Positions 13,590 through 21,383 of a stretch of DNA of 23,037 bases are shown one piece after another. Origin of the DNA: a virus; the IMG/VR virus record IMGVR_UViG_3300047481_000862, positions 1-23,037 of that record; one strand, given 5' to 3'. The notes under the pieces are model-generated. The model saw only the letters and a list, made by a program, of their open reading frames with translations. It was not told where the DNA came from and made no database searches. The stretch's first letter is position 1. Every line of letters begins with the position of its first letter. Made by a program: the position numbers and the translations under genes.

Positions 13590-13831
13590 AAGAGCCAGGA
13601 CTTATATCCAGATTCTGGAAACATAATAATCCATCAGATCTAAATAACATGACTGATGAACAAGTTTTACAATTAGTAGATGAATATCTTGATGGCTACA
13701 TTAAAAGATTTGAGCAAAGAAATCCTGGAAAAGAATTACCTAATCTTGGACCTACCCTTGCAGAAATTAGAAATAAAAGAACCAATGTTTCTAAAAAGCC
13801 AAAAATATCAGGAAGAAGAAGTTATGCCTGA
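13586..13831 (+). CDS. Small protein of unknown function
   Basis: 81 residues from the ATG at 13586, chosen because it forms an ATGA junction with the upstream stop; an in-frame ATG at 13571 lies deeper in the previous gene and lacks a binding site. The N-terminus GLISRFWKHNNPSDLNNM is followed by an acidic helix (DEQVLQLVDEYLDGYIKRFEQR) and a basic end (KKPKISGRRSYA). The layout suggests a helical protein with a nucleic-acid-friendly tail. It overlaps the following gene by 8 bases. No family recognised. Confidence 0.55.
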   Translation: MKEPGLISRFWKHNNPSDLNNMTDEQVLQLVDEYLDGYIKRFEQRNPGKELPNLGPTLAEIRNKRTNVSKKPKISGRRSYA

Positions 13832-14531
13832 GTTAAACGCTAATATTCCACCCATAGAATGTTATGTTCGTGGCAATTTTCTAAGAAATCAAAAAGACAG
13901 TCATGAGCAATACTTTCCTTGTGTAGTATTTGGAGTATCCAGCGTACCTAACCGAAGTCCTCTGTTTCACTTAATGATGGAAGACGGCGGTATCTGGTGG
14001 AGAATGCCTATAAATGCTTTCTGTATGGAACCTAATACTCCTGAAGAAGATATACACAACTTGGTATTGTGGAATTCATTTAGTCCTTTTGTTACTGTTA
14101 CAAAATTCTCAAATCTTGCTAATCTTCGTATGACTTATATTGATAGAACTAAAACTAAAGTTTCAGGTAAATATTTATTTACTCTGGATTGGTATGGCGG
14201 AGATCCTAATATCCTTGATGATGGCTATTCAGAAAATCCTGGACAACATAAATGTGGACATGTCATACAAAGAGATGATGGTAATTTTGCCATACAGCCT
14301 AACAACAGAGTCTTTGTATTAGAGCCTTCTTTTGTTACTAAGCCAGGAAAACCACTACTGCATCGCTTGATCAATACTCATAAGTGGGATGTAGAGGATG
14401 CAAGCAAATGGGTAACAGAAGATTCAGATGCATATCATTATGAAGTGAGGAATCCACAAGTTATGGAGGAAATAAATGGGAGGACCAACGATGAACCAGA
14501 ACAACTTGAATTACCAGAAGTCCCTTGCTGA
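13824..14531 (+). CDS. Conserved aquatic-phage protein of unknown function
   Basis: 235 residues from the ATG at 13824, with GGAAGAAG upstream; an in-frame ATG at 13680 would lie almost wholly inside the previous gene. The protein is Trp/Phe/Tyr-rich: IECYVRGNFL, FPCVVFGVSSVPNRSPLFHL, GGIWWRMPINAF, GKYLFTLDWYGGDPN, then FAIQPNNRVFVLEPSF and WVTEDSDAYHYEV. I remember this string of motifs from hypothetical proteins of cyanophages and other aquatic phages, but know of no assigned function. No catalytic signature or membrane segment is evident. It lies between small unknown genes and a glycosyltransferase. Confidence 0.65.
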   Translation: MPELNANIPPIECYVRGNFLRNQKDSHEQYFPCVVFGVSSVPNRSPLFHLMMEDGGIWWRMPINAFCMEPNTPEEDIHNLVLWNSFSPFVTVTKFSNLANLRMTYIDRTKTKVSGKYLFTLDWYGGDPNILDDGYSENPGQHKCGHVIQRDDGNFAIQPNNRVFVLEPSFVTKPGKPLLHRLINTHKWDVEDASKWVTEDSDAYHYEVRNPQVMEEINGRTNDEPEQLELPEVPC

Positions 14532-14634
14532 TGATTTGTTAGCAGTTAAGGTTGCATTAATAAATGCCATTGAACAATTAGACTTCATCATTGATGGAGA
14601 AGAATGTGATTGTGAGGATGGTGGTTATCATTAG
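14491..14634 (+). CDS. Small protein of unknown function (47 residues)
   Basis: Read in a different frame across the end of the preceding gene. It has a strong binding site (GGGAGG at 14478-14483, seven bases before the ATG). The product is a short acidic helical protein (SLADDLLAVKVALINAIEQL) ending with CDCEDGGYH. The good binding site and the fact that it bridges two larger genes support it. The tail ending in acidic and Cys residues recalls the HDCEQCE end of the 17844 protein, but the similarity is too short to claim homology. Confidence 0.5.
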   Translation: MNQNNLNYQKSLADDLLAVKVALINAIEQLDFIIDGEECDCEDGGYH

Positions 14635-15700
14635 ATTCCACATTGTGGCCCTACCTCATACACAAGTAACTAAAGCATTTAGTTCCTGTGCTTATACCGA
14701 AAAGACCTTAGAGTTTTGTAACATGATGACTTCTCTTGGTCATGAGACATATCTCTATGCTTCTGGGCCAGGTACTGAGGCAAAAGTAAAAGAATTTATT
14801 TCATGTCTATCAGAACAAAATAGATTAGATGCAGTTGGAGATAGGCACTACACATCAGCATCCTTTGATAATTCCCTTCCGCATTGGAGAAGTTTTAATA
14901 GTAAAGTAATACAGGAAATGAATAAAAGATTAGAGCAAAAAGACTTCATCTGTTTGATAGGTGGAACAGCACAACAACCTATATCAGATGTATTTCCATC
15001 TCACCTGTCTGTTGAGTACGGCATAGGATATGCTGGAGTATTTGCTAAATACAAAGTCTTTGAATCTAATACTTGGAGATCAGCAGTGGCTGCTCAATAC
15101 AGAAATGCAGCAGATATAGATATTAATTTCTTTGACACAGTTATTAACGGATATTACAATGTTGAGAACTTTCCACCAGATTTTAATGTAGATCCATATT
15201 TCCAAGATTATTATTTATATATGGGTAGAATGACGCAACGCAAAGGTGTGGACATAGCCAGTCAAGCCTGTGAAGCAGCAGGAGTTAAATTAATCATGGC
15301 TGGTTCTGGAGACTACATTCCTAAGTATGGAGAATATATTGGTGAGGTTAAGGCAGAAGATAGGGCAAGATTATTTGCAGGAGCAATTGCTACCTTTACA
15401 CCTACGATATATCAGGAACCTTTCTGTAATGTCCATATCCAGTCTATGGCCATGGGAACGCCTGTCATAACAACTGATATGGGTATCTTCACAGAAACCG
15501 TCCAAAACGGCTTTAATGGCTTTAGATGCAATACTCTGAAGGAGTTTATAAAAGCGACGGCAGATGTAAGAAGCCTTGATCCAAGAGCAATAGCCATAGA
15601 TACATATAAGAAATATTCTACAGATATGATTAGATATAAATATGATGCTTATTTTAAGAGATTATTGACCTTGTGGGATAAGGGCTGGTATTCAGTTTGA
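14618..15700 (+). CDS. GT4-type glycosyltransferase (phage family)
   Basis: 360 residues from the ATG at 14618; GTG at 14606 or an ATG at 14594 are also possible because binding sites here are weak. The N-terminus RFHIVALPHTQVTKAFSSCA and CNMMTSLGHETYLYASG match a GT4 subfamily widespread in phages, as does VEYGIGYAGVFAKYKVFESN. The nucleotide-sugar domain shows YLYMGRMTQRKGVDIASQAC and the donor motif YQEPFCNVHIQSMAMGTPVI. In that motif the second Glu of the usual E-x7-E is Gln. It probably transfers a sugar from an NDP-donor to DNA, a virion protein or host glycan. It lies outside the main sugar cassette and directly before a promoter. Confidence 0.82.
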   Translation: MVVIIRFHIVALPHTQVTKAFSSCAYTEKTLEFCNMMTSLGHETYLYASGPGTEAKVKEFISCLSEQNRLDAVGDRHYTSASFDNSLPHWRSFNSKVIQEMNKRLEQKDFICLIGGTAQQPISDVFPSHLSVEYGIGYAGVFAKYKVFESNTWRSAVAAQYRNAADIDINFFDTVINGYYNVENFPPDFNVDPYFQDYYLYMGRMTQRKGVDIASQACEAAGVKLIMAGSGDYIPKYGEYIGEVKAEDRARLFAGAIATFTPTIYQEPFCNVHIQSMAMGTPVITTDMGIFTETVQNGFNGFRCNTLKEFIKATADVRSLDPRAIAIDTYKKYSTDMIRYKYDAYFKRLLTLWDKGWYSV

Positions 15701-15725
15701 CACCTTAAAAAAGGTATGCTATACT
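15697..15725 (+). promoter_or_regulatory. Consensus extended -10 promoter TTGACA-17-TGcTATACT
   Basis: Perfect TTGACA at 15697-15702 overlaps the glycosyltransferase stop; after 17 bases comes TATACT (15720-15725), preceded by TG in the extended -10 position. A hairpin TACAGT/ACTGTA (15733-15750) lies in the short leader. It drives the HNH and zinc-finger genes. Confidence 0.85.
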
Positions 15726-15775
15726 TATGTTATACAGTTGAAAGACTGTAAATACGAGAAATCAGGAGAAATAAA

Positions 15776-16078
15776 ATGCCAGGTAGTAAGATTAGGAAAA
15801 TGTGTGGTTGTGGAAAGCCTACCATGCAACATGGAATAAATGGTAAGGGTCAAGTTACCTATAAATCAACTTGTGCTAAATGTAGATATGAAGCAAGAAA
15901 ACAGAAAAAAGATAACTGTGAAAATTGCGGGATTAGCAAAAAAGTTGCTGCATTAGAAATAGATCACATAGATGGTAATAGAAGAAATAACGATAACAAG
16001 AATTTACAAACACTTTGCACAAAATGTCATATTGCAAAGACCTTAAAGAATAAGGATAATCAAAAAAGATATGAATAA
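15776..16078 (+). CDS. HNH endonuclease
   Basis: 100 residues with AGGAG upstream of the ATG. An N-terminal zinc-ribbon-like part (CGCGKPTMQH, CAKC) is followed by the HNH nuclease module: CENCG, LEIDHIDGNRRNNDNKNLQTL, CTKCH. The DH pair, the Asn and the final His give the HNH triad, and four Cys form the structural zinc site. Such small stand-alone nucleases can be homing enzymes or work in DNA packaging or host DNA cutting. It is driven by a near-perfect promoter and overlaps the next zinc-finger gene by 8 bases. It is not the packaging-linked HNH, which is at 18087. Confidence 0.85.
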   Translation: MPGSKIRKMCGCGKPTMQHGINGKGQVTYKSTCAKCRYEARKQKKDNCENCGISKKVAALEIDHIDGNRRNNDNKNLQTLCTKCHIAKTLKNKDNQKRYE

Positions 16079-16325
16079 GACATGCATTAAATGTAAATTA
16101 GAAAAGCCAGTATCTGAATATTATAAGAGTAAGCCTTTAAGAAAGACAGATGATGGATATGATTATTACTGCAAGAAATGTCGTAATTGGTCATTAAAAA
16201 AGACTTACCATACAAATAAGGTAAAATGTACAGTAGATGGCTGCAACAAGCCAAACTATGCTCTTCAAACATGTAAGGTTCATTACAATAAGAAGAGAAG
16301 AGAACAAAAACGAGCGAGCAAATGA
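16071..16325 (+). CDS. Small zinc-finger protein
   Basis: 84 residues, translationally coupled to the HNH gene. CIKCKLEKPVSEYYK followed by YYCKKCRNW forms a CxxC...CxxC zinc finger common in phage proteins. A second Cys/His set follows (CTVDGCNKP, CKVHYNKK). The C-terminus is basic (KKRREQKRASK). It likely binds nucleic acid, but the role is unknown. The finger resembles the first one in the next gene, suggesting related modules. Confidence 0.65.
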   Translation: MNKTCIKCKLEKPVSEYYKSKPLRKTDDGYDYYCKKCRNWSLKKTYHTNKVKCTVDGCNKPNYALQTCKVHYNKKRREQKRASK

Positions 16326-16326
16326 A

Positions 16327-16713
16327 ATGGATAAAAGAGTTTGTATCAAGTGTAGCATTGCGTATCCGCTACAGGAAAAATACTTTGATCTTGCTCATGG
16401 CTCAAAGACAAGGTATCTTACCAAGTGTAGAGAATGTATCAGAGAGTATCAAGAAGAATACAGAAGCAAAAAACGAGAAGAAGAATCAGGGGAAATAATG
16501 TACGAGATAAAAGAAGTACCAGATTCAGTAAAGAAGCGTAATTTGGTTAAGGCTATTAATCATATTCATTTGCAAGCGTTTGGAGAACAATTAATGGAAG
16601 ATATCTATTGGTGCAAGAAGGACGACTGTGTTCAGATAACTGACAACATCTGCGGTAAATGTGATAAGACCATGGAAAAGATTGGCTTCGTAGATTACAA
16701 TGAGGACAAGTAA
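16327..16713 (+). CDS. Zinc-finger protein
   Basis: 128 residues from the ATG one base after the previous stop; an upstream in-frame ATG at 16237 would lie inside that gene. The first finger is CIKCSIAYPLQEKYFD...KCREC; a charged helix follows (REYQEEYRSKKREEE), and a second cluster, WCKKDDCVQ...CGKCDK, is near the end. The first finger resembles that of the preceding gene. Probably a nucleic-acid-binding or protein-binding factor; no enzyme motif is visible. It joins the next gene with no gap. Confidence 0.6.
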   Translation: MDKRVCIKCSIAYPLQEKYFDLAHGSKTRYLTKCRECIREYQEEYRSKKREEESGEIMYEIKEVPDSVKKRNLVKAINHIHLQAFGEQLMEDIYWCKKDDCVQITDNICGKCDKTMEKIGFVDYNEDK

Positions 16714-16986
16714 ATGACTACATGGGAAGTAGCATGGTTAATTACAGCAGTACTTGGTGCATTTATTGCTGGACGAAGTGTTTTAATTTGGGGAACGCTT
16801 ACATATCTTATGGGTTGGCCAGTTGTTGTTCTTTTGCTTGCACTTGGATTTAAGCCAAAAGCATGGGAACGCAGAGGCGAAAAACTACAATCTTTAGTAG
16901 ATAAGTTAGATAACATGTCAAAGCCAGAAGAATACAAAGACTTTGATACAGTTGATGACTTGATGAAACAATTAGATAATAAATAG
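16714..16986 (+). CDS. Membrane protein of unknown function
   Basis: 90 residues starting immediately after the upstream stop. Two hydrophobic segments, about residues 7-22 and 26-45 (WLITAVLGAFIAG and WGTLTYLMGWPVVVLLLALG), precede a soluble acidic/basic helix (RRGEKLQSLVDKLDNM and FDTVDDLMKQLDNK). It is not near the lysis module, so I do not call it a holin. Function unknown. Confidence 0.6.
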   Translation: MTTWEVAWLITAVLGAFIAGRSVLIWGTLTYLMGWPVVVLLLALGFKPKAWERRGEKLQSLVDKLDNMSKPEEYKDFDTVDDLMKQLDNK

Positions 16987-16994
16987 GGGTAAGC

Positions 16995-17750
16995 GTGGAA
17001 TGTCAATTATGTCAGCATCATGCAAGAGATGAACAATATCTCTGCAAACGATGTGAGTCTACATTAAGAGAGCAACTCTCTGACATTCCAACCCTGCAAT
17101 CAGAAGCAAAAGGTTTCCTGGTTCCAGGTAGAACTGGGTCAGGATCTCGCAATTCTGAAAGGTCATTAGGATTTAATGTGGCAGCAATGGATTATTCTAC
17201 AGCAGTAGAGACTCTACCTATGCTACATAAATATGAAGCCTGGATCAGAAAAGCAAGAAATCTAACACCACCAGCCCTGCTAAGACGAGAGCCAAGTACT
17301 GAGGCAGAAGTCGCTGCAACGACTCAGTTCCACATTACTCATTTAGGCTGGACTCTTAAGCAGGACTGGATTGGTGATTTTGCCAGGGATGTAAAAGTAA
17401 TCCACTCTAAAGGACTATCAGTAACTAAATCCTTTATAGAAACTACCAGAAGAATACCATGCCCTACAGATGGCTGTAAGAATAGGGTTGCTATAGATAT
17501 TGAGAATATCTTGGCTGATGTATTTTGTCTGAAATGTAAGGGTTCTTGGACATTGTATAGACTACTACAATTGGCTATGAATAACCCAGATAAAAGGTTT
17601 TGGTTAGATATTGAGGCTATTTGTCTGTGGTTAAATATGACCAAGAGAGAGGTCTTGAAGGTAGTAGATACCTATGATATCCCTAAACGCAATGGGCTAT
17701 ATGACCTATCTGCTATCGTAAAGGTAAGGAATGAAGTTGCGAGTTTTTAG
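16995..17750 (+). CDS. Cys-rich/helix-turn-helix DNA-binding protein
   Basis: 251 residues from a GTG start behind AGGGG. Zinc ribbon 1: CQLC (3-6) and CKRC (17-20). A middle helical region with a PALLRREPSTEAE stretch follows. Zinc ribbon 2: CPTDGC (156-161) and CLKC (178-181). The C-terminal segment WLDIEAICLWLNMTKREVLK...NGLYDLSAIV (204-242) reads as a MerR/excisionase-like helix-turn-helix. The same order of Cys pairs, middle region and Cys pairs occurs in a protein common in actinophage genomes. It could be a transcription or replication regulator. A promoter overlaps its last codons. Confidence 0.72.
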   Translation: MECQLCQHHARDEQYLCKRCESTLREQLSDIPTLQSEAKGFLVPGRTGSGSRNSERSLGFNVAAMDYSTAVETLPMLHKYEAWIRKARNLTPPALLRREPSTEAEVAATTQFHITHLGWTLKQDWIGDFARDVKVIHSKGLSVTKSFIETTRRIPCPTDGCKNRVAIDIENILADVFCLKCKGSWTLYRLLQLAMNNPDKRFWLDIEAICLWLNMTKREVLKVVDTYDIPKRNGLYDLSAIVKVRNEVASF

Positions 17751-17765
17751 TTTATAGTGTATAAT
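17737..17765 (+). promoter_or_regulatory. Sigma70-type promoter TTGCGA-17-TATAAT
   Basis: TTGCGA at 17737-17742, 17-base spacer, perfect TATAAT at 17760-17765. The leader to the 17844 gene holds a 5-bp hairpin CTACC/GGTAG (17786-17790 with 17802-17806). Confidence 0.68.
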
Positions 17766-17843
17766 GATAAGCGATAGTGCAGAGCCTACCCAAAATCTGG
17801 CGGTAGAGATAAAGATAGCCAATAATACCAATAAAGGAATACT

Positions 17844-18074
17844 ATGTATAATATGCATCTAATTGTAGGTCCTGCTCAAGTACATATTGAAACAGATGAG
17901 AAGTTATCATTTGATGGTGTTGAGTCTCTATTAAATAGAGGAACACTAACAGCATTAACATTACTCAATGCACACATGGCTGCTATGTTTAAGTATGATC
18001 AAGCCCTGGATGGGGATCATGATTGTGAACAATGTGAAATAGAAAATAATAATATTAATAATGAATTAGAGTAG
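17844..18074 (+). CDS. Small acidic protein of unknown function
   Basis: 76 residues with AAAGGA before the ATG, first gene behind the promoter at 17737. A beta-prone start (MHLIVGPAQVHIETDE) is followed by a helix (GVESLLNRGTLTALTLLNAH) and an acidic Asn/Cys tail (HDCEQCEIENNN). No membrane segment or catalytic motif is visible. Only 12 bases separate it from the HNH gene, so it probably belongs to the packaging transcript. Function unknown. Confidence 0.6.
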   Translation: MYNMHLIVGPAQVHIETDEKLSFDGVESLLNRGTLTALTLLNAHMAAMFKYDQALDGDHDCEQCEIENNNINNELE

Positions 18075-18086
18075 GGTGGGTGGCAC

Positions 18087-18389
18087 ATGCCCAAGAAGTT
18101 TCTGTCACCATGTTTGTATTGTAATGTTATCTCCAGGGGTAGTGTATGCAAGGAGTGTCTGAATGCAATACAATCAAGAGATCCAAAGCGTAGAGAAAGA
18201 AATAAAAAATACGACCATGAGTGGAATAAGATAAGTAAAATTGCCAGGCAGATACAGCCATGGTGTAGTAGGTGCGGAAGTAAAAATGATTTGACTGCCG
18301 ACCATATACTAAGTTTGGCAAATGGCGGAAGTAATATTATTGAGAATGTCATGGTTCTTTGTCGCAAGTGTAACTCATCTAAGAAATAA
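18087..18389 (+). CDS. HNH endonuclease, packaging-associated
   Basis: 100 residues with AGGGTGGG upstream. It has CLYCNV and CKEC near the start, then the HNH module: WCSRCGSKNDLTADHILSLA, GGSNIIENVMVLCRKCN. The DH pair and CxxC pairs are intact; Asn replaces the final His in CRKCNSSK, as in many HNH proteins. Small HNH proteins beside terminase genes are known to support cleavage at cos-type packaging sites by the terminase. Here a terminator and an intergenic gap separate it from the small terminase, which fits that role. Packaging role is inference from position. Confidence 0.85.
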   Translation: MPKKFLSPCLYCNVISRGSVCKECLNAIQSRDPKRRERNKKYDHEWNKISKIARQIQPWCSRCGSKNDLTADHILSLANGGSNIIENVMVLCRKCNSSKK

Positions 18390-18418
18390 TAAATATAATT
18401 AATTTAAAATAAACACTT

Positions 18419-18465
18419 CCATACCTGGCACCTGCGGTGGCAAATTCCCGTATGGGTCTTTTTTT
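18419..18465 (+). terminator. Rho-independent terminator between HNH and terminase genes
   Basis: Outer stem CCATAC (18419-18424) with GTATGG (18450-18455), an inner hairpin CACC-TGC-GGTG (18429-18439), then a T-rich run with seven T (18459-18465). It separates the HNH transcript from the terminase operon. Confidence 0.65.
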
Positions 18466-18582
18466 ACGCTCAAAAACTACAGCAGAACCCTGGCTGCCCT
18501 GTTCCGTATCTCTCTGCGATATTATAGAAACAGGATAAATAGAATTAATTACGCAAAATGGACATTGGAGAATGGAAAAAAT

Positions 18583-19101
18583 ATGAATGTTGGAAGGCCA
18601 CCAAAACCAACGGAACTTAAAAGATTATTGGGCAATCCTGGTCAAAGACCCTTGCCTGATTTAAATAACATTACGCATTTGCCCATGGCAAAAGAAATTC
18701 CTGCGTATCCTGATACTCTTGGCGAGCAAGGAAAAAAACTTTGGGATCGTGCTTGGGCTATGGCGATTACATGGTTGTCACCAGTAAGCGATATTGATAC
18801 AATTAGTAATGCGTCTTTCTTGGCTGATGCTTCAGAGGCAGCACGAAATAAATATATGGCTACTCTGGACAATGCAGATGCGAAAGCGTATGTTGCGATT
18901 AATAAAGCCTACACTGATGCGTTAGCATCTCTTGGCTTTGATCCTATCTCACGATCTCGTCTTGGAGTTGCAGAAGTCAGAGCAGCAACTTCTTTGGATT
19001 TACTTTTGGAAAGAAGGCAGAATCGTGCCAAGGCCTTAGAGCCTGAAACGATAATCATAGAAAATGGGGCAATAAACAATAATGAAACAAATAGCAATTA
19101 A
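18583..19101 (+). CDS. terS: Terminase small subunit (P27 family)
   Basis: 172 residues from the ATG at 18583; a TTG at 18565 is in frame but gives a less typical start. GRPPKPTELKRLLGNPG followed by PLPDL is the unmistakable opening of P27-type small terminases, which recognise the packaging start site and hand DNA to the large subunit. A helical core follows (KLWDRAWAMAITWLSPVSDI, then AYTDALASLGFDPISRSRLG), typical of the family. GGAG lies 12 bases upstream of the ATG, rather far. Instead of running straight into the large subunit gene, its 3' end overlaps an S1-domain gene by 20 bases. Confidence 0.92.
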   Translation: MNVGRPPKPTELKRLLGNPGQRPLPDLNNITHLPMAKEIPAYPDTLGEQGKKLWDRAWAMAITWLSPVSDIDTISNASFLADASEAARNKYMATLDNADAKAYVAINKAYTDALASLGFDPISRSRLGVAEVRAATSLDLLLERRQNRAKALEPETIIIENGAINNNETNSN

Positions 19102-19876
19102 CGATGTAGAGGACTTTATGGCAGCCATTGATGCGTCTATGAAAACGCACAAGTCTGGCGATGTAGTCAAAGGCATTATAGTCCAAATAGATCGTGATGG
19201 AGCCTTAGTAGATATTAGCGGAAAGACAGAAGCCTTTATTCCTAAGAGTGAAATTAGCACTCGTAAGAATATTATAATTGAGGAAGTAATTCAAATTGGG
19301 CAGGAAATTGAAGCGGTAGTTATAGCAAAGAACAATGAAGAAGACCAATATATATTATCCCTAAAACAGAATGAAGTAGAGTCTATTTGGAATGATATCC
19401 AAAATAGATTTGAATCATCTATACCTATTATGGGTAAAGTAGTCAAAATTGTTAAAGGTGGATTAATTGTTGATATTGGCGTTAAGGCCTTTTTGCCTGG
19501 TTCATTAATTGATGTAAATAGGGTAACAAATTTTGAGGCATATGTAGGCCATGAAGCCGAATTTATTATTAACTCAATTGATAGGGCTAAAGGAAGTATA
19601 GTTCTAAATCGCCGAGCACTTATTGAGCAAATGCAAAAAGAAGACAAACAAATTGAATTTGCCAAATTAGCAGTAGGTCAAATACATAAAGGCTTAGTAT
19701 CAGGTATTGCTGAATATGGTGTCTTTATTGAAATTGGTCTGCTCGCTGGACTTGTTCATAAAACTAAGATGGGTGAATTAACGCCTGATCAATTTACTGT
19801 TGGTCAAGAAGTAGAAGTTGAAATTATAGAAATTGACTTTGAAAAGAGCAGGCTGTCGTTAGCACTTAGAGGTTGA
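19082..19876 (+). CDS. Three-domain S1 RNA-binding protein (ribosomal protein S1-like)
   Basis: 264 residues made almost only of S1 (OB-fold) domains. Domain 1, about 26-95: GDVVKGIIVQIDRDGALVDI ... EAFIPKSEI ... DQYILSLKQ. Domain 2, about 115-178: GKVVKIVKGGLIVDIGVKAFLP ... GSIVLNRR. Domain 3, about 197-264: VGQIHKGLVSGIAEYGVFIE ... LAGLVHKTKM ... RLSLAL, with the classic YGVFIEI strand. Bacterial S1 has four to six domains and brings mRNA to the 30S subunit; this form is shorter. It overlaps the small terminase gene by 20 bases and ends one base before the large terminase, so it is co-translated with the packaging motor. It could alter translation of phage mRNA, replace host S1, or act in packaging or RNA stability. 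Confidence 0.88.
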   Translation: MKQIAINDVEDFMAAIDASMKTHKSGDVVKGIIVQIDRDGALVDISGKTEAFIPKSEISTRKNIIIEEVIQIGQEIEAVVIAKNNEEDQYILSLKQNEVESIWNDIQNRFESSIPIMGKVVKIVKGGLIVDIGVKAFLPGSLIDVNRVTNFEAYVGHEAEFIINSIDRAKGSIVLNRRALIEQMQKEDKQIEFAKLAVGQIHKGLVSGIAEYGVFIEIGLLAGLVHKTKMGELTPDQFTVGQEVEVEIIEIDFEKSRLSLALRG

Positions 19877-19877
19877 C

Positions 19878-21383
19878 ATGTCTTGGCCACCAACATATTT
19901 ATCTCCTGTCTCAGAAACTGAATTAGCCAACACTCGTGGCTATGAGGTTGTAGATTTTATTGAGACTCTCTGCCATTTAACGGAAGACTCTATTGCTGGT
20001 AAGACTGGTGATAAGTTTATTCTTAGGCCCTGGCAAAAAGACCTCTTGCTACATTTGTATGCTGAGAGAGAAGATGGGTTACTCAAACATCGTCGTGCCT
20101 TAATTGGCATTGCTCGTAAGAATGGAAAGTCAGCCCTTATTGCTTCCCTTGTTTTAGAGCAATTAGTTTTAGGTGTAAACGGTGGTCAGATTTATTCTGC
20201 GGCGGCAGATAAAGAACAAGCCAGAATCATCTTTAAGACAGTTAAGAAGATGATAGAACTTGAACCAGAGTTAAAAGATATTTTAGAAGTCTATCAAAAT
20301 ACAATTTATAATCCACTTACAGGATCAGTATATAGAGCCTTATCATCGGAAGCATACACCAAAGAAGGCTTAAACTCTACTTTTATTGTTATAGATGAGT
20401 TACATGCACAGCCAAATAGAGAACTATATGATGTTTTATCTCTATCTATGGGTGCTCGTGAAGAACCTATGCTTGTAGCAATTACTACGGCTGGTTCTAA
20501 ATTTGATTCAAATGGAAAAGACTCAGTTTGCTACGATATGTATAATCGTGGAATACAAATTACTAAGGGAGAAGTTGAAGATCCTTCCTTCTTTTTTGCC
20601 TGGTGGCAAGGTAATGATAAATTAAATTATAAGGATCCAGAGAATTGGCACTTAGCAAATCCATCACTTGGAGATATTTTATCTGTAGAAGATATGGAAT
20701 CTGCTTTGTTGCTTACACCAGAAAACGAATTTAAGACTAAAAGACTTAATATGTGGGTAAGCACAGGCCAAGCATGGATTCCGTCGGACGCTTGGGATGC
20801 ACTAACACTTAAGAATCGTGGGGCGATTCAAGGTGAAGAGGTATTCTTGGCGTTTGACGGTTCATTCTCTAACGATGCAACTGCTATAATTGGATGGTAT
20901 TTAGGTGGAGAAAAGCCTCATCTAAAAATAGTAGGATTATGGGAGATACCAGAAGTAGATCCAGATCCTATGTGGACTGTTCCAATTGCAGAGGTAGAGA
21001 AGACATTAATTGATGAATACAGAAGTACTGATACAAAAACAATTGAAGTTGTCTTTGATCCAGCACGATGGGCAAGAACATTTATGATACTTGAAGAACA
21101 AGGTATGCCAGTCATTGCGTATCCAAACTCTGCAGAGCGTATGGTTCCAGCCACACAAAAATTTTACGAGGCAATTATGAATCAATCATTTACCCATGAT
21201 GGTGATCCAAGACTTGCCAGACATATTTCAAACACAGTAACAAAGACTTCCTCAAGAGGTCTTATGGTAGCAAAGGCTACTAATAAAAGAAAGATTGACG
21301 CTGCAGTAGCAGCGATATTTGGCTATGATAGGGCAACTGCACCTAAACCAAAGCCAGTTGTACCAAGAATACACTTTATATAA
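19878..21383 (+). CDS. terL: Terminase large subunit
   Basis: 501 residues. The ATPase domain has a Walker A-like GIARKNGKS (77-85) and Walker B IVIDELHAQ with D173 and E174. AITTAG follows as the coupling motif. The C-terminal nuclease domain shows D327 (LAFDGSFSNDAT), D394 (VVFDPARWA) and D474 (KIDAAVAAIFGYDRA), the three acidic metal ligands. This is the RKNGKS-type large terminase common with P27 small subunits. It pumps DNA into the procapsid using ATP and cuts the concatemer. The start lies one base after the S1 gene. All key residues are present, so it should be active. Confidence 0.95.
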   Translation: MSWPPTYLSPVSETELANTRGYEVVDFIETLCHLTEDSIAGKTGDKFILRPWQKDLLLHLYAEREDGLLKHRRALIGIARKNGKSALIASLVLEQLVLGVNGGQIYSAAADKEQARIIFKTVKKMIELEPELKDILEVYQNTIYNPLTGSVYRALSSEAYTKEGLNSTFIVIDELHAQPNRELYDVLSLSMGAREEPMLVAITTAGSKFDSNGKDSVCYDMYNRGIQITKGEVEDPSFFFAWWQGNDKLNYKDPENWHLANPSLGDILSVEDMESALLLTPENEFKTKRLNMWVSTGQAWIPSDAWDALTLKNRGAIQGEEVFLAFDGSFSNDATAIIGWYLGGEKPHLKIVGLWEIPEVDPDPMWTVPIAEVEKTLIDEYRSTDTKTIEVVFDPARWARTFMILEEQGMPVIAYPNSAERMVPATQKFYEAIMNQSFTHDGDPRLARHISNTVTKTSSRGLMVAKATNKRKIDAAVAAIFGYDRATAPKPKPVVPRIHFI

